64,000 bases of DNA, from contig JAPDOI010000143.1 of the NCBI GenBank assembly GCA_029168955.1, forward strand, positions 682,001-746,000, in the 5' to 3' direction. The notes beneath the pieces are model-generated. The model saw only the letters and a program-made list of their open reading frames with translations. It did not search any database and was not told the DNA's origin. The position numbers and the translations under genes were made by a program. This stretch comes from Aplectana chamaeleonis (lineage: Eukaryota; Nematoda; Chromadorea; Rhabditida; Cosmocercidae). Of this stretch, positions 11,761 to 23,488 are shown piece by piece. How positions within the stretch are numbered: position 1 is the stretch's first letter; the number at the start of each line of letters is the position of its first letter.

Positions 11761-12297
11761 TCATACGCATCGTTTATACTCAGGATAAAAAGCGTTGTTT
11801 CTAGTAACGGGAAGAGGAGAGACGTTCGGGCATCCTCGTTCATTTGCGCGAATCTTTTGTGTGAAGTTTTTGGGATTCGTTGATGTATTAATCCATTGCT
11901 TCATTTTTGTTGCTGTATCCTTGTCGTCGTAAAGCGGACCAGCGTGGATGAGAGCGTTAAGAACAGCCGGGACTTCAACCGAATCGAATGCCTTGGTATA
12001 GTCCACGAAGACGAGCGCTAGAGGTAGATGGTACTCCCTTGTCCTTTCAATGACTTGCGATAGCGCCTGAATGTGATCAAGACAGCAGTAAGCATTACGG
12101 AAGCTTGCCTGTTCTCTGAGCTGGAAGTCGTCCAGAGCCTTCTCTATCCTGTTCAGCAGAATCTTCCTAAAGACCTTGTACGGCACTGAGAGTAGAGCGA
12201 TTGGCCTGTAGTTGTTGATGTCATCCCGATCACCCTTTTTGAATAGGAGTATCGTTCTTGACGATTTCCACTGTCTCTCTGGGACTCCCCTACCCAA
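11761..12297 (-). mobile_element. RTE-type LINE reverse transcriptase segment (antisense)
   Basis: The minus strand is open for 178 codons. Motifs in order are FKKGDRDDINNYRPIALLSV, EQASFRNAY, LDHIQALSQVI and FVDYTKAFDSVE (the first aspartate motif of the palm). These fit the N-terminal half of the RT domain of RTE-like non-LTR retrotransposons. The sequence decays after about residue 130, where the RQGD-type motif should be, and the catalytic YADD box is absent. It sits back to back with 12290-12955, which carries the 3' part of a similar element in the opposite orientation. Confidence 0.85.
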
Positions 12298-12955
12298 TAC
12301 GAACAGCTACGTCTATCTCGGAAGAGAGATGAACATGCAAAACGACTTGTCTACGGAGATCGGACGGAGACGACGAGCGGCCTGGTCTGCAATTGGATCG
12401 ATAGTGGAAGTGACAGCCAAATTGCGGGATGTGAAGACACGAGCACGTTTGTTCGACACCACGGTGCTACCTGTGTTGTGCTATGGAACCGAGACATGGG
12501 CGGGAACGAAGGCGACCACACAGGCCATAAGGACAGCTCACAGGGCCTTGGAACGCAGACTACTGAAGACTAATCGTCGTGCCCAGCGAGCTGGTGGCCT
12601 ACGCAGTGCTGATCTTCGAAAGCAGTCGCAGTTAATGAACCCTCTTCTGTTCATGGCCCAGTCTAAACACCGATGGGCAGGACACGTGTTGCGCCGCATG
12701 GATGACCGATGGAGCCTCCGTACAACAGTCTGGTTACCACGTGATTGCCACCGGCCTCTAGGCCGTCCTCCCACAAGATGGAACTCTGTATTTTCAGGCA
12801 GAGTCAAGAAGTTCTGCACCAAGCGAGGGCTTCCTGAAAATCACCATCACTGGATGTCCCTTGCTCGGGATCGGTCGAGCTGGTTGAGATGTGGTCCACA
12901 CGGCGGCGACGCGCAGTGAAGATGGATCATCAAGGTATCAAGGTAGGTAAGGTAT
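12290..12955 (+). mobile_element. RTE-type LINE 3' end (sense)
   Basis: Open to a stop at 12919. Features are SYVYLGREMNMQNDLSTEI (the post-RT region), RAAWSAIGSI, LFDTTVLPVLCYGTETWA, RWAGHVLRR and GRPPTRW, then ARDRSSW near the C-terminus, all in RTE order. Downstream is ATCAAGGTATCAAGGTAGG and a related short-unit tail, as RTE 3' ends have. It lacks the RT core. Paired with the antisense RT piece to its left, it looks like one insertion with its 5' part inverted. Confidence 0.85.
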
Positions 12956-13104
12956 CCTTGTCGCCCGATTTTTTTCCTTATTTCAAGCTTGCTACTTTTT
13001 TGCAATTTTTGTACATTGAGCACTATTGAAAGTTATCTTCGTCTAATAAATAGTTGAATAATGAATTGAATAAAAATACCGACAACGGAGTGAAGGCTTT
13101 CACT

Positions 13105-13390
13105 AAAGCACCTATGGGCTGGACACGTGATGAGAAGGAACGTCGGTCGGTGCAGCGAAACCGTGATTGAGTGATATCCTTGCGAGAAGAAGCGACCGCT
13201 TGGCAGATCGATGACCAAGTGGAGTGATCCACTTTGCATTCGGTATAATGTGATTAATTCCAGCAACATGTGTCTGATTTTTTGAACTACAGGAGCTCAA
13301 GAAAGAAACGAATGGAAAATGTGCTACGATCCGCAAGAAAGCAATCGCCGCGTTTGAGGGGATCAACCAATCAGGTAAGCAAGTAAGTAA
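13105..13390 (+). mobile_element. RTE-type LINE C-terminal fragment, decayed
   Basis: The plus strand reads HLWAGHVMRRNVGRCSETVI, a TGA, then KKRPLGRSMTKWSDP. After an unrelated stretch comes AQERNEWK. This matches in order the WAGHV, GRPPTRW and RDRxxW motifs of RTE C-termini, as in 12290-12955. Both ends are truncated and stops are present. It is a separate, older copy. Confidence 0.7.
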
Positions 13391-13394
13391 TTTT

Positions 13395-13715
13395 TCAAGA
13401 ACGTTGCGCGCCACAAGGGGCAGCGAAACTTTGAGTAGTAATTGTACAAGTAATAGAAGATCAATCTTAATGTTTTCTTCATAAATTAGTAATTATAGTA
13501 AAAAAAAGTAACTTATAGTAAAATAGTAAATCTAAAATTACGAGATTTGAACAGGTGGAATTTTGGAAAACCTCCGTTTAACGTTGTTGGGCTTTCGCAA
13601 CACATTGCAACATTTCAGGAAGTTCCCAAGCATGATGAATGGAGGATTTCCAAAATTCTACCTGCAGAAGTCTCGAAATAGTTCTACCCGCACTCAATTC
13701 ATGAAGGAATAATAC
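13395..13715. repeat. Dispersed repeat unit A, rearranged copy
   Basis: 13395-13490 resembles 7700-7790 directly; 13490-13715 is the inverse of about 7790-8000. The block therefore contains A joined to reversed A. 8690-8790 is a further inverted partial copy. No coding content. Confidence 0.6.
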
Positions 13716-13893
13716 TACATATTGTACTAGATGGCTATCAATCGAATGATTCGGCTCCCAGTGCTGGCTCGAGCTTACTATTTGAAGTACACGGGTGATA
13801 CATAGAAGTTCTGAATAAGAGTGATTAGTCATTATGCAATGTACAAACTTTCAATAGAAGAAGATCCTTTTATGTTTGTTATCGGAGAGTTCG

Positions 13894-14070
13894 ATGTCTA
13901 AGCGTTCTATTTGCCTTATCTTTGTTGTCCTTGCTGTCCTCTATGCAGACCACGTCGTTGATTACATCCAAACTGACAACTCCCGTTTTGCGCGTTCGGG
14001 TGTAATTTTAATGGTGGGGGAGGATGGAAATTTGGCAGGTTCTGGAAATTCAGCCGGTTTTTGCGCGTAG
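13894..14070 (+). CDS. Possible small secreted peptide ORF (weak)
   Basis: A 58-codon ORF starts MSKRSICLIFVVLAVLYA, a good signal-peptide pattern with likely cleavage after residue 18. The rest is short, ends NSAGFCA and has no recognised domain. There is no spliced-leader acceptor just upstream and no conserved partner, and repeats surround it, so chance is quite possible. Splicing to a downstream exon was not found. Confidence 0.2.
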   Translation: MSKRSICLIFVVLAVLYADHVVDYIQTDNSRFARSGVILMVGEDGNLAGSGNSAGFCA

Positions 14071-14235
14071 TCCCGCGGAATAGACGGTGTGAATGTAGGT
14101 TGCTGGCCAGGAGAAAAACGTGCCTCGGTCGCAGTGAGCATCTAAGCAACCAGAATGTTCCGTTTACTGTGCATAAGGCTTTGGAAAAGAAATAACGTAC
14201 CAAAGCAATGCAATCCGGGAGGAAGCGCAAACAGT

Positions 14236-14428
14236 GAGAAGAACTTATTGGCCAACCGGTTCGGACACTCAAATTCTTCGTCGGACGCGACGCGGTCGCG
14301 ACACGTTCGCATCGGGGCGCAGTTTTCCTTAGCTCCACTCCCCGCATTGTGTCCGTAGTCGGATTTGTACTTCGACGACGGGATTTTTGTGTTTATCTGC
14401 AAAATTCAATTGGCCAATAAGTTCTTCT
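14236..14428. mobile_element. MITE with AGAAGAACTTATTGGCCAA ends, copy 1
   Basis: Inverted ends AGAAGAACTTATTGGCCAA and TTGGCCAATAAGTTCTTCT, 193 bp. The interior carries a GC-rich stretch with GACGCGACGCGGTCGCGAC. A second copy in opposite orientation lies at 15739-15932. Confidence 0.75.
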
Positions 14429-14543
14429 AAAAAGGCAAATGATTCGGGGACGATGAATCATTCAAAAAAAAAGGCAGACACGTAAAATTGTCCGCTTCTA
14501 TCATGATTTCCAATGGCTTTTTTTCTGCTAATTTCTAGGAGTG

Positions 14544-14692
14544 TAACGTTGGCATGGATCCGGAAGAGACTTCGCGTTCACTGTTGAAGATTGGTGCAAA
14601 CTCGGTGCCATATGCTCTAACATAGGCGCACCGAGTTTGCGCCAACCTCCAATGGGGAACGCAGAGTCTCTTTAGGATCCACGCCAATGTTA
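14544..14692. mobile_element. Palindromic MITE, TAACGTTGGCATGGATCC ends, copy 1
   Basis: TAACGTTGGCATGGATCC pairs with GGATCCACGCCAATGTTA. Almost the whole 150 bp is self-complementary around a loop near 14617. The sister copy is 43360-43507. No ORF. Confidence 0.75.
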
Positions 14693-15738
14693 TGTTTTGC
14701 AGCGCCTGTTTTTTACTAGACAGTAACCGACCAGTCTTTGAGCGATTACTATTAATTGTTCAAAAATAGATGCTTTTTATGCTTTTTAGTTTTCGAAGAA
14801 AACTCCGAGACGTGTTAAGAGGGAGTTTCAGTTTTCGGAGCAAGCAACAGAGCGGTCTTTCATGGCAAAATATAACAGTAATAAGGAGATGCCGGCATGA
14901 TAAGCTCGAGAAGCTTTACTTCGACCATCCCAGAATGCGGGAGCTAGGCTATATTTATTCATCAGGCAATTTTCGGGGCGTTAGGAATGTTATTGCGGAT
15001 TTTACTCAAAACATAACCATACCCGTTTCTCGATATTCTGAAGCTTACTTTATCTTACAACAGATATAGAACATAGTACTATTTGGCTGGCGTAATTTCA
15101 CTTAGACTTTAAAGATATCGATAAGTGGGCCTTGAATTCATCTTAAGCATATTAAATACCACTACAAGAATGTTTCCAGTTAGATCCGAGACTTATAAAA
15201 CTACCATATTCCCATCATAGCCAATTTTCCAGCGTTTTGAAAGTCACCAAAAGTTGCATTTTGCCAGGAGGATTTGCAGCAGCTACAAAATAAGATTAGG
15301 AAACAATCATAGAAGTACTTCGAATTGAGGTATAATTCATTACGAACGACCGTATCGTTGATAACCATTTCTTTTTTGAGATGCGCGACCGCAGACAGTC
15401 GACTCACCCAGAAAATGGAACGCTGGATAAAAACGCGTACTAGTGAGATGAGGAGGATTGTTGAGTACTATATCGAACTATGAGAGGATAATCGTATTGA
15501 AGTGAGTACACAGTACAAGTGCTAGCGACACCGCAAGGTTGGCGATCCAAAATTAATAATCGCTAGAAGATTGGTCGGTAACTATCTATTGAGAAAAAAC
15601 AGGCGCTGGAAAACTTACACTCCTAGAAAATAGAAGGAAAATCCAATGGAAAGCATGGTAGAAGCGGATATTTTATGTACTGAATGAAGATGTCTGATTT
15701 TCTGTAGTGATTCGTCGTCCTTTAATCAATTGTAGTTT
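14693..15738. other. No gene recognised
   Basis: AT-rich. A 99-codon plus ORF (14770-15069) and a 68-codon minus ORF (15201-15407) are open, but neither shows a motif, repeat match or splice pattern. Near 14530 and 15605 the same text TTTCTAGGAGTGTAA occurs in opposite orientation, hinting at an inverted pair around this stretch. Confidence 0.35.
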
Positions 15739-15932
15739 AAGAAGAACCTATTGACCAACTGAACATCGCAGATAGAAGTGGAAATCCCGTTCACGAAGTA
15801 CAAATCCGAGTACGGACATAATGAGGCGAGTAGAGCTGAGGAATATGGCGCCCCAATGCGAGCGTGACGCGACCGCGCCGCGTGCGACGAAGAATTTGAG
15901 TGTCCGAACCGCTTGGCCAATAAGTTCTTCTC
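15739..15932. mobile_element. MITE with AGAAGAACTTATTGGCCAA ends, copy 2
   Basis: Inverted relative to copy 1 at 14236-14428; the left end is degraded (AAGAAGAACCTATTGACCAA) and the right end intact. Interiors match at the GC-rich core. Confidence 0.75.
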
Positions 15933-16778
15933 AAACAGGAAGTTTCTGAAAAAAAAACAGTGTAAGCATAAGCAAGGACGGAGATGAGCAGGTAAATGCT
16001 CATTTCCATGTTGCTAGATACTCATCTATGGTGAACAAAACTAAGAGGAAAATGACTATTGAAATCTCGACTCGCAATAAAAAACCGATTCTTGAATTTC
16101 TGGACGACATTTTTGAGATAGGCGCTAAGCCCGTTTGCAAACTTGTTTCTTGTAAATAATCCGAGTCGTGCAACGAGGGGTTCGGGCGTGGTTGTCCCAC
16201 ATATTGTGATAGCAACAAAAAGACCAAAGAGAACATTAGTACAGCACCACAACAGTACATGTGAGAAAAGTATCTTTACACATATTTTAGACAGCTTTCA
16301 AATTTTCAGCACATAAAACAAATTTCCAGACAAGTTACATTCATTAATCGGGCCTATTACCGCTTATATTCTTCACATTGAAAATTGGACAACTTACGTC
16401 CCCTCATAAAGTTTCAAATTTTCAAAATTCTGAAAAAAATATTCATATTCTCCATGAAATTCCCACAAACTGATACCTAACACCCCTACTACTACCTTGA
16501 AATCACGAAGAAAACCGCCCATAACACGTTTTGCCGTTGTTCGAAACCGTTGTCCACAAACGCGCCTTCCGCAGAAATTGGACAACGGTATTTTTTTTCA
16601 AAAAAAGCAGTTTTAACATCCTAAAGGTAAAATTCTCATCTTTTGTCTAGCTTCTGCTCATTATCACGATTTTTCTCGGAAACTCCTCAATTTAGAGCAT
16701 TCCGGATCAAGGTGTTCTACCTACCACTGCGGCGAGCCGCCGAAAAATATTGCGCTCCAATGCCAAGCCGCATCTGTT
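15933..16778. other. No gene supported; open hydrophobic stretch on minus strand
   Basis: Between 16260 and 16000 the minus strand is open in two frames. One begins MYCCGAVLMFSLVFLLL and has two hydrophobic segments. The other lacks an ATG but looks signal-peptide-like. Neither has a start with a spliced-leader acceptor or a conserved domain, so no gene is called. Confidence 0.3.
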
Positions 16779-16838
16779 ACCTGCGGTGGTTTTGCGGGCA
16801 CCGTTGCGCAGTACAGTGCCCGCAACACCACCGCAGGT
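16779..16838. repeat. GC-rich 23-bp hairpin
   Basis: ACCTGCGGTGGTTTTGCGGG and onward (16779-16801) pairs with 16816-16838 with one mismatch, leaving a 14-nt loop. At 16887-16906 a second small palindrome (GTGTGGATATCCACAC) follows. It could be a terminator-like or MITE remnant; function unknown. Confidence 0.7.
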
Positions 16839-16906
16839 GACAACCCTCTCTCACCCGCGCTCGCACCCCTTCTGCAGGGTTCGGCGCTGGGTGTGGATAT
16901 CCACAC

Positions 16907-18300
16907 CGGGGGGTCTGAACTGCGCAATGGTGGAGAGAGTCTGAGAAAATTTAGCCTTTTCCACACCTTGTGCCGAACACTGCCCTTCTGTTTTAACAAT
17001 ACTAGTTGGAAATCGACCTTTTCTGAACCTGTGAAGGTTTACGCACCCACAAAAGGGTTCCACCCACCAGGAGGTCTCGATGCAAACCCAGTTGGAAATT
17101 TCATATCCTTCCGAATGTGGTATTCTGCCAGTATCTGCTATTTGTTAGTGCTATCATTGCTCTACCAGAAACTCCATCAAAATGCTTAGAGTTTCGAGAG
17201 TGTATCACTCGTTCTTATCCCCGTATCCTGAGTGACCCTATCCAATTAGGTTTGCACCCAGGTGTTGTGAAGCCTTATGATTAGTGAGGTGTCATCGAAA
17301 GTCCAAAACGTCCCCGAATAATTCTCGGCATAGGCCAGAGTTTTGCCGACACCGAGGTTGGGGTCCATTAAAAGCCAGGAAACGTTCTACATCCTCACCG
17401 TGATTTCCTCCACTACAAAAAATTGCTATCAGCTCAAGCTCGTCTATTGCGCCATTTTTAGATCATTCCTGACTTTTTGTGAGCTTACTGCTCGACAAAG
17501 ATTAGGAAAAACCTAATGCAAGCAAGGAACAAGTATCCAGCGTTTTTTGATTTCTGCTTCGATTTCCCCACATTTTTCTTCATCGTTATGCCATCACTAG
17601 ATTGTGAGGCGATCTGGGTCACAGTTTTAATCACTTTTTTTTCAATACAAATGTTGTTGCTCAAGGGCAAGTCAAAACTACACTTCCCGAGGCTAATCAG
17701 TCGGATAGGAAGTGCATTAACTATTTTTTTTTCACAAATCCAGGTCAAAATATACTTTTTTTGAAATTTTTGACCACAAAAACTGTAAAACATCTTTTAG
17801 AACAAGAGAGGCACTTCAAAGTTTTGAAAATATTCCAAAAATTTCGATCTCCAAAGGGGGGGGGACGTAGCTTTCGTAGTATAGGTCCTGGACAACGGTC
17901 TGCCTGACCCTGCTGTCTCTACGGCCTCTTCAATAGTGCCTCTGCGGAACTATGAACATGCTGAGAGCTTCCCCCAAGTCTGCGCTTTTCCGTTCACTGA
18001 GCGAGTGTCGCTGGCATGATGATTTGGGTGGTGGTGGCTAGATGACATAAGAGGGGGCACAGGAAGAATGAGAGCGCGAGAGAGCGCCACTCTATTGAAG
18101 AGACTCTTCGCGCCTCCTCTGCTATGCTTGTCGATGTCTCAGCGTCTCGTTTTCCCACCACTTCCGTACATTTATCACCTAAGGAGCTATTGATGTTCCT
18201 CAACGCCAGCTCGATACGCGCCTTAGGCGCGGGCGTGACGTTGAACTGTGAACGGCCTGACCCCACGATTGCTCCGCCATGGCGGCGACGGCCATAACGA
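16907..18300. other. No gene recognised
   Basis: Short ORFs only. 17994-18266 is open for 90 codons on the minus strand, with no recognised domain. A poly-G run sits at about 17857. No TIRs were identified. Confidence 0.35.
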
Positions 18301-19428
18301 CGCAGTCATTAATTTTATCAAAATTCTACCATTCATTTTTCCATCCGTTTCCTAATAACTAATTTCAGAATTATCGTCTGCTGCCATGATTGTGAACGCT
18401 TGTATACCATTTGCTTGCTTGGAAAAGTTAAGGCCCAGACAATGGTTTCCTTGTGAAGTTTTTCGAGCTTTTTTAATTTGATTGGAACCATTAGTTCGCG
18501 CTAGAGATTTTTATTGAAGCACGTTGAAGCAAGTTATAGGCAAAAAGCGCTTCTGTTGCCAACTCTGCGCAGCCCTTTTTCCCTATGATAGCTGCGGTAT
18601 TGTACACGCATGCCTACCCAGGAGCCTAAGTTGCGATGAGGTTCTAAACTAAGGGAAGAAAAACCTAGGAGAGAGCTGGATGTAGGAACAAGCAGGTTCA
18701 ACGGGCTTTCATGCTCAGATTCACTCTGCTTCAGCGCCATCTGCACGTAATGCATGCAGAATTCCAGGCACGACGACGACATTTGATTGCTTGATCGATC
18801 GCAGCAGATTCATTACATCACTGCTCAGATGTGGCCATGAGAATGAGGATTTTTCCCGCCAAGCGGCCCCGCGGCTTCCCACTTGGAGTGCACAGAATAT
18901 AAAGAAGAACAGGGGCCACAACAGGCCCGACCTCCTCAGTCATCATTACTGGCCACGCCTTTTTTTCTCGATTTTCGAACCCAATAGCGGCTAAATGGAT
19001 GGATGAATTTGAGCCGCGTCTTCGAATTTCACTTCCTTGCCGGTATATCTCTCCAGTCTGTTTTGGCCTCGTACAGCAACTGCGAATGAGAAAAATACGG
19101 GTCTGAGAAAACTTTTCCCAAAACTTTCGCTCCCGAAAAAATGGTACATTTCAGTAGCTATAACTTCGTTTGCAGGGGGCATTCACCGGAAGTACCATTG
19201 GGATCAGCGAGTGAATCTCTCTAAGACAAGAATAGAAACTATGGTGAATCATTCCTGCTGTTCTCCGCCTTTGATATTATTGCGCATACTGTCAAGAGTA
19301 TGGATGACCCTGGCGGGATCGCAGGCGACCTAAGAGAGACTACATTAAACTATCGTCCGATAATGACGGTGCTGAAAAAAAACTGTCGTTCATGACCGCG
19401 CGCCAGGATTGCGAGAATCAATATTACC
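18301..19428. other. Diverged repeat debris, no gene
   Basis: 18830-18900 (CCCGCCAAGCGGCCCCGCGG) resembles the 5' part of the TATCGTCAATC MITE family. 18950-19170 resembles the palindrome arm around 1900-2040, sharing ATGGATGGATGAATT and related text. No coding sequence is supported. Confidence 0.4.
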
Positions 19429-19430
19429 TA

Positions 19431-19700
19431 CTCAGGCCGAAAAAAGTCTACTGAAAAACTAGTCATTTACCAGAGTTGTACCACTAATTAGTGGTAAATC
19501 CGATTTTTACCACAAAATTACCACCCTTTTCCGAAGATTTACCACTAATTAGTGAAACTGAAAATTTTCTACTAGATTACCAGAGAATTACCAGTCCATT
19601 TCCAGGTAATTCTCTGGAAAAGTCTGGTAAACTACTAGATTTTTCTGGTAATTCAGTAGAGTGGTTTTTCACCACTAATTAGTGGTAAATTTTTGGTAAA
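19431..19700. repeat. CTCAGGCCGAAAA-ended element with ACTAATTAGTGG minisatellite
   Basis: Begins CTCAGGCCGAAAAAAGTCTA after a TA dinucleotide and runs into repeated TTACCACTAATTAGTGG and TACCAGAGAATTACC motifs, which are self-complementary. The same terminus, reversed, ends the block at 41389-41649. The second terminus of this copy was not found. Confidence 0.65.
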
Positions 19701-19742
19701 GTAGTGAACGCCACTGGTGGTTACCAGGAGGCGAGACGTTAC

Positions 19743-20660
19743 TTCTCGTCGAGATAAATCAATCGCGAGGACTGAAACTGCACGAATACGCGGTTTCCGC
19801 GTGGAAGTCGCGCTGCGTACGGGTGTACACTCATCCGCATGCGCGCCCCACGCTCGCACTCACGCGCGTTTGCGGAAACACATTTATGCGCTTGTGCGCA
19901 TACATACACGTACGCTCACGTGCGCTCGTAGGTAAATATGCACGCGCATTGCTCGTGTGCACATGTACGCACGTGTGAACCTGCGTGTGCAGCCGTATGC
20001 GTGCACGTACAGTAGCACAGACGCGTGTGCAGTTGCAAGCACACCATAGCGCTCTTACGTGTACACGTGTACGCGCACACACAAGCGAGCTTAAATCTTC
20101 ATGCACATGCACGCGCATGTTATCGCGTATACACGCGCACACAGACACGAGCAAATCCTTGCACCCTTGCGTTTAAACACTTGTGCGCGTAGATACACGA
20201 ACGCATATGCGCGCATGTGTGAAAGTGCGCGCGCATTCGCGCGCTCTCGTTATGACCTGCGTGCGCGCTCATGTACAGTAGCACACACGCGTGCGCAGTT
20301 GCAAGCACATCAACGCGCTCTCACGTGTACACGTGTACGCAAACACAAAAGAGCGTACGATGGCGCACGCAGAAGCAAACGCATGTAAGCGCGTGTAGAG
20401 AGACGAGCCAATCCTTGTGTACTTACCGTAAACACTTGCGCGCGTAGTCGGACATAGAACAGGGATGACCGCGCGCAACAATAGGACCAACCACGAGATC
20501 AGCAACGTTCCGACCGCAACGTTGCGAGCATTCTGACCGGTATACAGCCGCGGTCAGTACGAAAGTGAGACAGTGTTTCTCGTCAAGACGATTCAATTGC
20601 AAGGACTGAAACAGCACGACGGCGCGGTCTCCGCGTGGATGTTCCGCTATGCAAATAATA
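19743..20660. repeat. CG-rich alternating purine/pyrimidine duplicated tract
   Basis: Two levels of duplication. The text around CAATCGCGAGGACTGAAAC at 19743-19805 recurs at 20575-20640. Between them a roughly 270-bp unit with GTACAGTAGCAC and ACGTGTACACGTGTACGC is present twice (about 19880-20155 and 20160-20430). Long runs alternate purine and pyrimidine (ACGTGTACACGTGTACGCGC), unlike neighbouring DNA. Open frames here are compositional. Confidence 0.7.
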
Positions 20661-22540
20661 GCGACGATACGCTGCTCCGGAACGGCTCTAAAGCGTTATT
20701 CGTACACCCAACGCCAGCGTGTCACAAACGTGACGCCAAGCCAGCGCTGGACGCGCATGACGCCCGCTCCGCTAGCGCAGCGACGACAGTGATGACCTTT
20801 TAATCATTTTTTCCATTACTACATGATCATTTTCATTTCATTTCATGATATAATTATTGAGCGTACTATCCTCTGCTACCGTGTACAGAATCAGCAGAAC
20901 TAGCTTGCTCAGAAAAGTTAATACAAACTTCATTCCGCTCCGCTATGGCATCGCCGATGGAATATTCATGATCTCCGCAAGCGCGTCACGCATGTGACAC
21001 GCGCATAAAATATTCGTACCTAGACGCCACGCCCGCACTCGTGACGCGCTGACGCAGAATATGAAAGGCGCCTAAACGGCACGCGCGGTGGCGATAAGTG
21101 TGGCACGCCAGCGAACTATCAGCAATAGCGTTAGGCACCGCTGTTGCTTTGCTTCCGTCAAACGCAGCGCGTTACGCTTCGTTCACTGACCGCGCTCGGC
21201 GCTCCCGGTTCATAAGGTACCAGCGCCGTACTGCAGTGACGATAAGCATGATTTTGGTCGTTGGGCGCTGCGGCGGAAAGATCGCGCAATATACGTGTGC
21301 CTTCCTCTCACTATCAGTAGAAAAGTCCACTCTGCTCATTCACATGTGTATGCGGTGAGATAGGAGAAACGGTGAGAAAGCGTGGGGAGAAGATGAAGCA
21401 GAATACGTGAACACACGCACGCGATGAACCTGAGCGAAATTCACCTCAAGTCCGCGTGTAGAACTTGGCGGGGGGGGGGTCGTAACATTTCCGAGGGCCT
21501 TGTCAACGGGCTGCTGAACCTTTATTTTAAACCGTGATACTTCCAGGCGGGACCGTCACGGGTTGGTGGCTCGCATGCGACCATGGCTTCATATCATGCT
21601 CACGCGACTATGAATTCATAATCCATGTCGGTCTCGCAAGAAATAGGGGTACTGTAGACCGGGGCAGACCCGTAGATTTTGAGCGTTACTGGTTTGTGTT
21701 GAGCAGGCCTTTGCGTCAACTTTTGACGAAGGTACGACCCCCTGTTGACCGAATTTTTGGGAAAAATTTGCAATCCCCTCTCGAGTTGGAAATTTTTTCT
21801 GGGTGACAAATTTTGAAAAAGATTCAACGTTGATAAAAAAATTAATTCCCTTGTTCCTACCTCATTTTACCTTACCAAGTTGTTTGGATACAATTCTTAT
21901 TTTCCTACCAAGATTCTACGAGCCCCTCTAAATTTTCACGTTGGTTTCGAAAGTTTGCAACATTTTTACCCTGCTCAACCCTGGTGGTAGGGTACAATAG
22001 TCGGCTGGCAAAGCTCTTGCAGGAGCTACGACCACTCACCCTGTTTGAGTTTGGAATACCTTCAACGACCCTTTCTCGTAGTGTTTGGGAAGTGCCCTAA
22101 AATCGATAGAATTATCTTGAAATCCTTTAAAACGACGAAACATGCCTTACAGACTTGCCATCACCTAAAATTGTAGGTTTGCCCAGCACCTAAAGAAATA
22201 CGAGGCGTGCAGTAGTGTGCAGGGTCCGTAGTCACGGCGCGTCATGGTTAACATCACTCTTTTGAATTTCCCGCCCGCTTACAAGTTCAAAACCGCGCCT
22301 TCCTGTCAAATCGATTGACAGCCGCCTTGATGGCGTCTAACTTTCCCTTTTCATTGGCGTTACCTTTTCGCACGTACAAGGTTTCTGCGTATAACAGTGT
22401 GTGAAATTAATTTATTTGTAACCAAGCTGCTTTAAGTTTCTGTGATAGTTTATTTGCATCTAGTAGGTCTGGTGTCTTCTTACATAGAGAACAATGGTTC
22501 TAATGGTCTTCTCTTGAATAATAGCTCGGCACTATGTGGG
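20661..22540. other. No gene recognised
   Basis: The first 700 bp stay CG-rich with many GACGC/GCGTC words, then composition falls. 21460-21480 has a G10 run. 21650-21990 contains a loosely inverted pair around CCCTGCTCAACCCTGG. No ORF with a domain. Confidence 0.35.
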
Positions 22541-22708
22541 AAGGGGGGGGGGCATTATGGCGCGATGGACTTGGCCACGCCCATTTTACTGCGCCGCACT
22601 AAATTTGAGCGCCTACCCGGGGTTTCCCTCTCCTGCCGAAATCAGGAGGGTCATTGCGGCACGGAAAAATGGGCGTGGTCAAGTGCGAAACAGCAGTGAC
22701 CCCCCCTC
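22541..22708. mobile_element. MITE with CTTGGCCACGCCCATTTT ends
   Basis: CTTGGCCACGCCCATTTT (22570) pairs with AAAAATGGGCGTGGTCAAG (22683). Complementarity extends outward to terminal G-rich and C-rich runs. Relative of 952-1072. Confidence 0.7.
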
Positions 22709-23484
22709 CCACATGGCACCAATTCTGAAATAAAATGTGGCTCATTTAGGAAAGCATAACCTCTGTGCTAGATAAGCATGCAGTTAAGAAATTTTATAGA
22801 AAAAACCTGGTCTGCCGTGTGATTAGGTGTGTTCGCCGCCGCAATTGCAGACAGAAATCGGCGACGCCTTTTTTCAAAGTCGCTGTTGACTTTCTAACTT
22901 TCTTCTAGTGCAATTTTCGAACCTTTTCGGGTACTTTCTTTTCTTTTCGCTATCTGATTTTCAGTTTACGAAGTTTCAAACTGTTTGATTTTTTGTTTAT
23001 GTTTACTTTTATACTTTTCAATATATTCAAGTATTCGAATAAAACAGTAAAGTGGTGTTTGAAATGCAATTTGGTTCATGTTTGAAGTTAAATTCCGTTT
23101 GAAAATCGTTGAACTTCATACATAAAATGCCTAATTCCTTTGAAACTTGTATTTGTGTCTAGATGGGTTTTCTTCAATTGAGGTGCCATGTACAACTTCT
23201 TAGATCATTTGCCCTTTTCCTAAACAGCCGGCTGTTTGGTAGCCCCAAACTCAGAGATTTTGACCATATCAATGTTTTTTTTAACTTTTTGGTGAGGTAT
23301 GGTAGGTATACGGTGGCCTGATCAGTCTCAAATTACTAGTAGGCTTCTTTCGGGGTAGGTTTATTAAGTGTAAACCGCGTATTTTCCCAAAGTATCCTGA
23401 AGTCGATTATAAATTTTAAAGGTGTGTTTTGCCATCGCGGTGAATTACTCGATTTTCAACACCTCCCCTGTTTCTCGCATGTTT
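22709..23484. other. No gene recognised
   Basis: AT-rich; no ORF of note, no splice-consistent exon pair, no TIR. It ends at the TTAA that flanks the next element. Confidence 0.35.
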
Positions 23485-23488
23485 TTAA

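Noticed and set aside
19831..20388. His/Arg/Thr-rich ORFs near 100 codons on both strands
   Set aside because: Caused by alternating purine/pyrimidine, CG-rich composition; both strands are open at once.
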